From Lumbricus terrestris (lineage: Eukaryota; Annelida; Clitellata; Crassiclitellata; Lumbricidae): a stretch of 64,000 bases of DNA. Of this stretch, positions 32,831 to 43,300 are shown piece by piece. The stretch spans positions 62,747,186-62,811,185 of the forward strand of contig OX457037.1 of assembly GCA_949752735.1 (NCBI GenBank), written 5' to 3'. The notes beneath the pieces were generated by a model, which was not told the DNA's origin, did no database searches, and saw only the letters and a program-made list of their open reading frames with translations. Within the stretch, counting starts at the first letter, position 1. Every line of letters starts with the position of its first letter. The position numbers were made by a program, and so were the translations under genes.

Positions 32831-34733
32831 GAATAATGCAGACAACGAAATTTGTTTTTTCGATTATGTGGGCAAGTTGAATGCCAGAATATCTGTGGCC
32901 TAGGCCTACATTGTATTTAACGCCGAGGATATATTGACACTTGAATGAACTTCAATTTTTATTTTAAATGATTTATGTTAGAATGGTTTGTTTTAGACGA
33001 TTACATTGCCTGCTTTTCAATTTTGTTTCTGTAAGAGTTTCTTTTTAGTTTAGAGTAAATCAATCAACTGCTTCGATAAAGATAGTTTGTGCTCATTTCT
33101 TTCTTATGGACCTGAACCTTCATATTTGCTGACACATCGGATGACTTTAGTTGATCAGATAAGTTATTTAGTCGATTTGGATATTCCAGTTTGCATCGAT
33201 AATGAACTGAATTAGGGTAAGACGGGGCAAGTTGGGAGGGGAAGATTGCTGTTGCACTATAAAATTATAGCCTAATGCGTGGAAGGAAGTGAATTGAAGA
33301 GCAAGAAAAGCCTGTCCGTTTGTTCAATAGTGACATACAGCGCTCCTTTCTTGAAGGGGCGCTATATAAATTCTTGAAATGAGTGAATGAATGTTTGCGT
33401 ATCACCTCCAGTGTCGACTTCTGGGGGCCTGCAATCATCGTTCAAAGGTGAGCGGAACCCAACCCTCAGGGTGAGAGTTGCTGTGGGGGTTGGGATTTCA
33501 ACCCCCAGTCTAAATTGCTTAGAGTCTCATAGTAAAGTCTGTTTTTCACACCCCACTTTCAAGTGGATCATGATAGTCCACCACCAGTAGTTTCTCGACA
33601 AAACACACGGCCAACATTATCCAATATATCCTACAGGGCCTTAGGCTTACTGAATAGTCCGGCAGCGACTTCCTCGCAGCCGTTCACTGCTAAGATGGTT
33701 TTCAATTGGTTTCAAGCAGCTGAAGCTTCTTTCTGCTTCCGATGACGAGACTAGAATAGTGCATCTTATCTGCAACATGTTGTGTATTTTATAGAATGGA
33801 TCTTTACACGGCTTCAGAAATTGTGGAATTCCAGAAGAGGCGTTGCAGACTGCTATAGAATCTCTAACAGGTGTAGGTAGGCCTATAGTGAACCATCGAT
33901 CGGCTCTGATCAGATCTTTTCCTTTCCATAATTCTAGCCATTTGTCTCATTTCGACTTGTAGGTCGTTCATATTTAAATTGCTTCATAGTGGCTCGCGAA
34001 TGGTGCACGATGTCAAACTTCATTAATGATTCATAGGGCCTGTATAGGCCTTATGGATTAAAAGCGACCGACTAGGCCTATTGTTTGTTTCTACAAATCT
34101 CTGGCGTAACAGCGGCATAATTTGAGAGTTTACAACATAATTATAGATTTATATCTCTATCAGTGGCGTAGAGTCGTAGACACGAGGGTTTCGGGGGTTA
34201 AATTGACTTAGGAAAAAGTGTTTAAACAGGTTAGGCCTATTTATCAACTTAAATAAGAAAAGCAAAACAATTATTGTTTGTAGTATAGCCTAGCTAACAG
34301 TTGTTTTTCTTACTTTATTCCCTTTGTTACCGGTACTTTATTCCCTTTTTCTTTACTGTAATAGGCCTACTGTTGGGTTGGTGTCAGGAAAGGCATCCGG
34401 CCAGGCTGTAACCCTCCCATCAAATTCCTGGCAATGCAGCGTCACTGACCTTTATTGACCTAGCTAGGCCTACTATAGATCCTACTAGATAAAATAAGCC
34501 GTAGGCCTAGGCCTAAATCAGTTAGATCTAATAATTGCACTACACTAGTAGGCCTACTAGGCCCTACTGCCTGGTGATCTTATGGGCGAGGAAAAATATT
34601 GATTTTTCATTTAAAACTCTTAAATAAATGTAGAGAAGACATTAAAAATTATAAAGTTTTTTGGCAGGTCTTTAATCAGGTCATGAGCAAAATAGGCAGG
34701 TCAAATGACCTGCCGCGATCTGTTGATGCGCCG
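32831..34733. other. Intergenic stretch with retroposon tail and MITE relics
   Basis: To about 33240 it is homologous to the region after TRIM copy 3 (56460-56850), marking the end of the duplicated unit. Then come a LINE/SINE tail at 33335-33395, a diverged relative of the MITE 12596-12741 at about 33466-33600, and hAT-like debris at about 34161-34738 (CAGTGGCGTAG at the left, CGCCGCCACTG at the right, no matching duplication). TAGGCCTA-type palindromes are dense from 33.9 kb on. Confidence 0.5.
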
Positions 34734-34793
34734 CCACTGGTGAAATAGTACCCCACTGGTGAAATAGTACCCCACTGGTGAAATAGTACCTGA
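34734..34793 (+). repeat. 20-bp tandem repeat, three copies
   Basis: CACTGGTGAAATAGTACCCC occurs three times head to tail. The first copy begins on a CCGCCACTG that looks like a hAT right end. Confidence 0.85.
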
Positions 34794-35013
34794 AGGTCCT
34801 AGGGGACATTCAGTTAATATTCGCTTAGTTTAGTGTAGGCCTACATGTGTACAGCTTAGATTGTTTGGTTAAATGAGTTTTACATAAGGCCTAGCCTATA
34901 TACAACAGACTGCGTTCAGGTAGATTATCGAAATCCTAGTCGTAAGAATACACAAGACGTGCGGTAGCCTAGTCTGCTTTTAATTAATAGCCAACCATCA
35001 GGCCTACGCCAAA

Positions 35014-35027
35014 AGTGAAATCGAAAG
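35014..35027 (+). promoter_or_regulatory. ISRE/IRF-like element upstream of the TRIM RING relic
   Basis: AGTGAAATCGAAAG, 41 bp before the relic ATG, is identical to the elements at 25897 and 48148. Here it overlaps a perfect 18-bp palindrome ATCGAAAGTACTTTCGAT. Confidence 0.45.
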
Positions 35028-35067
35028 TACTTTCGATTTTCGGATCTATGCAGGCCTAGATCAGAAA

Positions 35068-35285
35068 ATGGATGCGATAAATGTGGACAATGATTATATG
35101 TTATTAAAGGCAAGAGCTCGACGATATGACAACATATTGTATAGGCCTATTCACGGAAGTTTTCAAAGATCCGAAGGCTTGCCGTGCATTCATGGTCGTA
35201 GAATCTGCATGAAAATAGACCTATCGTCTTCAAGAGGCAGCGCTCAAAACCAACAAGGGAGCTGGAGATGAGACGCCTCTTTCAA
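35068..35285 (+). pseudogene. TRIM RING 5' end, decayed copy 2
   Basis: DNA aligns to the first 200 bp of TRIM copies 1 and 3 (for example GACAAGAGCTCGACGATATG-like, then TTTTCAAAGATCCGAA, then GGAGCTGGAGATGAGA). Reading frames are broken: the RING cysteines of exon 1 cannot be read in one frame. Homology ends near 35285 before B-box 1, and no downstream B-box, coiled coil or NHL is seen. About 260 bp of upstream sequence is also shared with the intact copies. Confidence 0.88.
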
Positions 35286-37361
35286 GATAACCAACATTGT
35301 CTATACGGTAACGCAGAGGTAAATGTCTCGCATTATAAATAATTAAAATCTGTGTGGAAATAGTTCTTCCCAGATAAATGGTGTGAATAAACGCGGAGTA
35401 GGCTAGACCTAGCTGTAGGCTAGTGTGAGAAAGGTCGAATCCTTCATTTAGCCTATGCTCGCGGTCTATATATATATAGACCTGCATAATTTATACGAAT
35501 AGCCTACGAATGATTGATGTCTATATATTTTAGCGATCACGTCACGAGATCATTCGTTTAGAAAAGATTAGAATTCGCCGTTTAGAATTCGTGTCCATAG
35601 GACCATAGGCCTATACCCAAATTATAGGCTAACTCTGACAGCAACTGATCAGTCTGTCACCCGACGTTAGGGCCTACATTTACAAAGTGCATGAATGATG
35701 AATCCATAGCCACCAGCCATTGCAACGCATTGGCTACGATTCAACTAGGGCTCGCTGCTGTGACGGGCTTTCTTGCCATGAGGACTATAGGCCTAATTCT
35801 ATTACGATGATAGGCCTAATAAATTACGATTCTGCATGATGTTTCATCATTATTTTCCTTGCATAACATCTTAACACGTGATAGGCTATTATTGACATGC
35901 ATGCATAGATCTGCTATTAATAGCTAGGCATATCGCATGGAAATACCCGTGCAACCATTATAGATTTATTATAGCCCTGTAGTATAGGCCTACCTCAGCA
36001 GACAGACAATTTTCCAAAAATCGACACCGGAGTCTATAGTAATTATTATGGACTTTTTATGGTCATGGCTTCCTTTCAGAGACACACAGATACACTTGCC
36101 CCTTCTATCACACACTTCACAGACGTCTAGTTTGTAAAACATTGTATGCCTACATAATGTTGCACATATAAAAAGCCTCTTGAAGCCGCTTGTGCCTCAA
36201 TATAGTGTATTGGTTAGAGAGAGAATGCACTAGGCGCAACCATTCCCTATAACTACGTACGTTTTAGGCGTTTCCCGCATCGCTTGACTGAGGTTTCTCG
36301 AAAAGCCATACTAATCTTCCCATTACATAATAGTTCTTAACACGCACCACTCAGCAGGCCTCTACATGCCTCTACATGCTTCGCTTATAAAAAATCTCTT
36401 CAAGTCATTTGCCTAACACTCATTCGATAGAAAACTTATCCGTGAATAACAAGTCTCTGCAGTAAGTGGCCTATAACTAGGTTAGTAGCCTGCATTACTA
36501 CTTTATTGTGAAGATTAAGATAAAGAAAGCGCGGATCGATACAGCTCATTCTGCTATAGATTCTTCAGACTACATAGGTACCTGGTAACCTATGTTTGGT
36601 GTAATTAGAGCTGGTGTAGCAGCGTTAAATCTTACAAATCGACCACTTGAAAACATTGTTTTATTTCGCCTTCCTGCTTATTTTTCACTGCGCAGGTCCT
36701 TCATTCTGCCGTGGTAAACCAGCTGCAATAACCTTTTCTAACGATTTTCACTGCACAGAACTGCTTTTACAACTCCAAAAATTCATTTACAACTGCAAAT
36801 TTTGTGTAGAACTGCACGTTAAAAAAGCCCTGCCTAGATGTAATGCAATGTAATGACGACAATTTCTATGGCGCCATAACGCTGCCATGCTGCTACAAGG
36901 GCGCCTTGACAAAGACAAACACACATTCAGAGACAAGCGATCGACGACTTCTCATGACATAGCCTCTTGTGGGCATCCTGCCAGGGTAGGCCTATAGCCT
37001 AGTTGACAATCTGGATCTCGATTTCACTCATCAGGGATGCTGTTTACAAGGAGGTGGACATAATTATGTAGGCCTATTATGTAAGATAGGCTATTACTGA
37101 ACAACACGACAATGGAAAATAGGTCGAAATAATTACATTGGTTAAATCCACTTTCGACTGACTCTAAGCCCTATAATTATTTAACCAAGGCGGAAGTATT
37201 TTGGGCCTAGCTTCGTGTTAATTGCTAATATATGTCACGCGCAACCTACTGTTTTAAGTCGGCCACAGACAAGAGGAAATTTCGTGTTGGTTAGTTGTCT
37301 AATAATTTTAAACACTGACATTGGCAATAGTTGGACACGTTCAAGATTTTGTAACCATTCT
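35286..37361. other. Intergenic stretch rich in TAGGCCTA palindromes
   Basis: No gene was recognised in about 2 kb. The octamer TAGGCCTA and its variants recur many times. A repeat segment (ACGACAATTTCTATGGCGCC near 36853) matches one at 8385. An ACTGCACAGAACTGC-type segment near 36750 resembles sequence near 7260-7325. Confidence 0.5.
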
Positions 37362-37427
37362 TTCATTCATTCATTCATTCATTCAGTCAGTCAGTCAGTC
37401 AGTCAGTCAGTCAGTCAGTCAATCATT
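37362..37427 (+). repeat. (TCAT)n then (CAGT)n microsatellite
   Basis: Tetranucleotide run of TTCA units followed by about ten GTCA/CAGT units, immediately before the piggyBac insertion. Confidence 0.95.
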
Positions 37428-37481
37428 CATAACACTTAAGTTTATTGCAACGCTCACCAATATGAAAGATAGCAAACTTAA

Positions 37482-39579
37482 CCCGTTAATGACCACTTTT
37501 GAATGAGCAGTCAGATTTTGATATTCTTTTGCATTTTGAGTTCTTGCAGTAAGAGTATGTTAGGAGAAAAAATGTGAACACATAACTTTATCAGTTATTG
37601 AGATATTATGGTGTCCTTTTAAAAGGACGCTGTCATTACACGACAAAAAACGCTACCTGCAATCAACTGTGTTGTTATGTTGCATAGGCATATAATAATA
37701 ATAACAGCTCTGCGATGCAAAAACAAACCTAATACTAACTACAGCAATTCAGAATCATTCTGTCAATGTTATTTGATGTAATGACAGTATCCTGCAGCAG
37801 TGCTCAAGTCTATTATCACAGCTTTCAATGTGATGCGATAGTGACATTTCATTTCATTACTGTGGAAGGCAGCAAAGCAGTCAACATGTAAGGCAATAAT
37901 GGCGTTTTCCACACATACGTGAGACTCTCTTGCCACAAATCCACGCCTCCTCTGCTTTGTAATACTGTCAATGGTGTGATTCATGTGGTCAAATCTCACG
38001 TCTGGAAATACTCCCTTTCTCTGCAGGTTCCATGCTTGCGATCTAAACGGTTGATTGCTTCAGAAGGTATGCATTGACAATGCTCCATGTAATTCCAATA
38101 TATCGAGTTTCTGAGTGTCATAGGAAGGACCATGGCTGAAGAGCAACCAAGCCAGAGACCACATCTTGTATCAGAAGCGTATGGGTTTGCCGTGTAAAGG
38201 TTGCTTTGCTCCATGCTTTACGTAGTGGTTAATTATGGCCATTATATACTGCCCATTGAACTGAGCTAAAAGTGGTCTGACCTTGACAAACTTGTCGTCT
38301 GGCATCACAGCCTTATTATCTACAACATGTGGGTAATGCAACATATCCCCACACATTTCTAGGCTTGTTTTTTTTTGCAACAGTTGTGTTCAGCACGTAT
38401 GGTTGCTGCTCACAGTAGGCCTACACGCATCTCCTTGGGAGAATGGCGTATACCCATTACCCACTGGGCAACATAATTGCAAGGGATAATATCACGTTTT
38501 CATCAGTCATTTCAAAGGAGTGATCACCTTTCTGCTCTCCTGCATATCTTTCACTGTTTGTGGCCATCAGACTAATGACTTCATCATCAAACAATAATTC
38601 AAACAGTTCAACAGCTAGGGCTCCAGTCGTGCTTTACACGTAGAAACCAGGGTTTATCTTCAGCTATACCAGTAGTCCAGCACATATTGAATCCTCAGAT
38701 AGATCTCCACTTCTCCATTTCCAGGTTGACTGCCCAGGTTTTTTTACACACGTTTTGGTTTGGAATGGCAGACGGGATAGCGGAAGGTAGTTGAGTCATA
38801 GGAGCATCTGATGGTACAGCGCTATGAAGACATCCGAGGACACAGCAGCCTCAATAATCATCTATCATTGCGACCACTTCATCCAATGTAACCTATAAAA
38901 CATATTGGAGCTGTTCATCTGTTTCGATTTTCAAAGCTAGAGTAGCCAGATGTCTGGTTCCTGATCTATAAGATTTGAATCCGGCTTTTTTGAATAAACT
39001 GGCTTTTGATGCCTTATATAATCATAAAGGCGCTATAGAAGTCATTAAATTAGATAAGATTCATAGTGACCATGCTATTCGCATAGTGAGACAAGCTGCA
39101 GAATTTGGGACATGAATACGGATGAGTTATGACAGTGCAAACATTTCAATGACAGTTTTGTACATTCAGGCAAAACCGGTCTCATTCATGCCCAGCGTCC
39201 TTTTAAAAGGACAGCAAATTTTTGTCAAAATTTTCCATAATGAAAATGATGATTTTTGTGAAAATGAATTGATATAGGAAAGCAATCATATAATAGCTAC
39301 TCAAAACTCCTAAATATTTTTTTATAAAATAGCAAATTAATTAAATCAAATTAAAAATTTATTATTGACTGGCGGGATTACTCGATTGCAAAATTCCGCA
39401 ACTTCCAGGGCTAATACCATAAGTAAAACTAAAGACTTTGACAAATTTTTGCACAGATGTCTGTTCATCAACATCAGCAGGATGATATAAAACAAAAAAC
39501 GATATCATGGACTTGATATCATATTAAAATAGGTAAGGAAATACAACTGTCCTTTTAAAAGGACACGGTCATTAACGGG
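37482..39579 (-). mobile_element. piggyBac element, 2098 bp, decayed
   Basis: Ends CCCGTTAATGACC and the near-complement GGTCATTAACGGG are flanked by TTAA (37478-37481 and 39580-39583). The palindrome CCTTTTAAAAGG occurs near 37615, 39198 and 39551, always followed by a GAC-like context. These are candidate subterminal binding sites. The minus strand encodes a broken piggyBac transposase. Confidence 0.92.
37770..38390 (-). pseudogene. piggyBac transposase fragment
   Basis: Frame-shifted minus-strand blocks read MPDDKFVKVRPLLAQFN, then VKHGAKQPLHGKPIRFGYK and, further on, HMNHTIDSITKQRRRGFVA. The KFxKxRPL and KQxxxGKPIRFGYKxW signatures are characteristic of piggyBac (PGBD3-like) transposases. 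Several frameshifts and stops exclude activity. More distant remains may extend to about 39050. Confidence 0.88.
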
Positions 39580-39583
39580 TTAA

Positions 39584-40337
39584 TGAAAGTGGCTTATTGT
39601 ATTGGCCTAGATAGCGTGATGTTTGTGCATCGGGTCAGGCGTCAAATGACGATAATGACGTTGCTTAGTATAATAAGATAACGCAGCACAGGTCATTTTT
39701 TTATTGTAATCGCAAACTCCAAATTTGATAGAGAGCTATTTGAGCCTACGCAGGGCTCTGGTTTATTCACGAGCGCTGCGTTGAATTAGAGATGTCTTCA
39801 AGAGGCTGTCAAGACAGTGGAGATTCAAGTTGGTTGGAAATGTGAGAGAGGACACAGATGAAACAGATGATCGGCTAAGGTGTCGGGGGTCGTCTGGTCG
39901 AGAATAAGGTAAACAGTTTGTCTTAGTTTAAACCTGACGGAACGCAGTTTGATTGAAATTCACCTGAATAAAATGTTCACACGTTATTAAAGAGGTCGAA
40001 TTTAACCATATGGCAGCCATGCAAGGCGTCTATCACGTCCTACTGCTAATTTTATGAACGCCATCTGCCGAATGGAAGTTTGAGTGGGCATCTGGGAGGG
40101 GAAATGGAAGCGATTCCGTGTTCTTGCGCTTTTCGTGTTAGCGTGTCACCATCCTAATACAAAATCCCATCACGCGCTTGTCTAGATTTCTTGAACAGGT
40201 GAAGCATCGATTTTGAGTGGAAAGCCTCAGGGGGAATCAGGAATATTCGTGTGGTCTAGCTGTAATTACCATCTCTAGATAAATTACCTATTAATATAAC
40301 AGGGATTTTCTTTCGCGTGTTTCGTTCCCTCAGAAGG
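39584..40337. other. Upstream region of the BTB-BACK gene
   Basis: No element was recognised. CGTTCCCTCAG at 40323-40333 is a good splice acceptor just before the ATG at 40338, so a 5' non-coding exon probably lies in this stretch. Confidence 0.45.
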
Positions 40338-43300
40338 ATGACGACGGAGACATCGACCGACTTTGTCGACGAATTTGTTGAGGACTTCAAGGCCATCGAA
40401 AGTGACGATGAGTCGAAGGCCACGTACGTCTTCGACGGTTCAGGACACGTCCGACTGATGGTGGAGAACCTGGAGAGAATGCGACAGAACGAAGTGCTGC
40501 TCGATCTGCAAATAAACAACCGCGAGGGCACCTGCTGCGGGTTTCACAGGTGAACTTTTGGCGTTTCATTCGTGTTCAAACAACTTGTTAAGAAGTAGGC
40601 ATTCATCACATCTACCGTAATTTATCTTTTTTCATAGATCATAATTATAGAAAGGTGGCGTTGAATTGAATAGATAAAGCGAGACATTTCTCCAAACACC
40701 TTAGTCTGTTGATCGGTTGCTTGAGGGCGAGTTAACACCCCCAAAAATTATTCCTGGCTACGGTCATGTCTACTGCAATTCTCACCCTGTAGACTATTGG
40801 TTTTTTCTGGGAATGTGGGTTCTATAGAGGCTCTTTGTGTGTAGCGGTGAAGATGACATATAATGATGGGCTATATTTGTGTTAATTATGTCTATGACTC
40901 ATCTGACATGACGCAGCGCTCTTGAACATGCTAGTGCTCCATGCTGTGACCCGCGTTTAGCTTTGGAGTAGCGATAGCTTTTTTTTATAAATTTGGAGTT
41001 AAACTTTTTACAGTTGCAATTACAATTGCCTTGTTACAGCCCTCTGTTGGCCGCTGCAAGCAGTCACTTTCGCCAGTTCTTCTCCGACACTCAGATTCAC
41101 TTTCACAGCGGTCGCCTCGACCTGAGAGATGAAGTGGACTCCAGCACTCTTCTGGCTCTGCAGCAGTATCTCTATCAACCGGACAAGATGTTCGAAGTGT
41201 CAGACTGGAACCGTCTTATGGAATTCTCTTCGGGTTTCGGATTCTTTAAGATGGTCAACGGAAAGGGTGAATTCGACAATTACCTGGGTGCTCTGAAGGC
41301 AATGAAGGACAGATGCCAGATGACTTTTACAGGTAGGGCGGTCTGTTAATATTAAGTAGGCTATCGTCCAATATAATAGGGTAAGTCGCCATCTACCGTA
41401 CGTATTTTATTAATGTAAATATCTTTTCTCGATTTTATTTGATGTTGAGTGAATCGGGCCTACTACAAAAGCAGGTATATCAGTTTAAATTATAACCCAG
41501 GCATTGGCAGTGAGCCTATAAGTTTAATATTTCCTGATATTAATCAATTGTCATTGATTTCTCTTATTTTATGTGGCTTAATTGCAATGCGCCTGACAGT
41601 TGAAAACTATAAACTCATTGAGCTCCTTTTGCCATCGTTTAAAAGATTTTAGGTTGCAGAGTAGACCCTTAATTTTGTTGTCAATTTTTTGTGTTTATGT
41701 TTTCCGATCGCCAAATAACAATGAGTGGACTCACTAAAAGTGATATAACATTTGTTCTGTTTGAAGTATTTTAGTGAAATTGGGCTATTGTAGGTAAAAA
41801 GAAATTACGTCTAAGCTCGCAAAATTTGATTTAGACATTCTTACTTCTGTCTTCTGGCCAAGATATTGGCAAAGCACATTGGGGGGGGGTACATTTTGGG
41901 TCTACCCTGTATAATATTATCATAATTATATACAAGGGTATATCATGTGCAAAGGCTCTTCACTTATCACGGAGTGCACTGAGCTCAGATATACAATTAT
42001 GTAGGCAAACGTCAGATCAATTTACTTGTCACAATTATACAAGCGACAATAAATTATTGTACCAGACCAGATCCTATCAGCTTTGACTGAATAGTCTGGC
42101 TATTTCGTCCTGCGTTGCCACAATAGGCCTACCACACATTAATTTTGTCCTAGTTATGTCGATTCAGCAGCCAATTATTCCCAGCATTAGCTAGGCCATA
42201 TTATTTCACTATATACATGTAGAGGCCTAAATAGTCGCTGATGAAGAAAAAACTTTCTACAGCCTAGCAATTTCATGTGGATCGGTTAGGAATGTTTTTG
42301 TTTGCTGCAATAATAGCTCTGGTACAATTTATTCTGAGGTTATGCAGTAACACCTGTTTTAGAGTCTGAGTTCATATTCATAATTCGTAAATTGTAATCG
42401 GGTGATCGGGTTAATCCGAAAAATCGGTTTGGTGAAATATCCGAACATGTTCAGAGTTCAAACCCATAATTAATTTGTCATAATTTGATCTTTCCGATGA
42501 GTTTTCCATTGTAAATGAGCATAGGCCTATATTAGGTCTACCGATCTGTGCAGTTCTGATTAGATCAAATTGCTAGTCTTCACGTTAGTCTCACCTTCAC
42601 CGTAAGAATCAATGGACTATCATCAACATTGGGACGCGTGGTTACCTCTCCTTGATGAACTCTTCAGATTCTTGCGCAATTTATTAGAACTTGATTATCT
42701 TCCGGCCTACAATAATAGGCCTACTGTAAATTTTAGATACAAGTCTATATATTCACGGCAAGTAGAGAAATTTTTTACTTAGGATTAACCTACCGGTACC
42801 TTCGTTGCTGTGGGTTTGATGTTTATTGGTCACAGCCTTGGAGTCACGGCATAAAAGCGGTAGAGTTTCCGAAATGTTGCCTAGGCTATACCTTGCTGGA
42901 ACCTATGCCAAGGGCAGTGGCGGCGCCAGACACTTTTTGTAGCCAGGGCATAGCCAGGGCAGTCATACAAGTAACCAAGGCAGAGGGCTAGTCGCGTACT
43001 CGGTAGCACGGGCTTACATAGGTTTATAATTTGGCGCTACCGTGCTTGCCATAAATCACCATTGATGTTACAGCTGTTTTTTCCACTTGATCTGGGTTTT
43101 TGCCTTCGTCTGGGTTTCTGGTTTGTTTTCTTTGAACCAAATCTGGTTTTATTTTAAATTTTTAATTGCTTGATTTACAACGCTTTAATATTCTGTTCAC
43201 TGAGCAAAATACAGGGTGCGCAAAAAGACCCCTCTAGGTTTTATGCCAAAAAAGTAGCAAAAACACCATTTTATTAAGTCTCATCTCAAATAGCCTAATT

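Noticed and set aside
34161..34738. A hAT element between CAGTGGCGTAG and CGCCGCCACTG
   Set aside because: The flanks show no matching 8-bp duplication and the ends are not well paired; probably fragments of two decayed elements.
35068..35271. A 67-codon protein at the third TRIM locus
   Set aside because: It is a shifted frame through decayed RING DNA; alignment with copies 1 and 3 shows frame damage.
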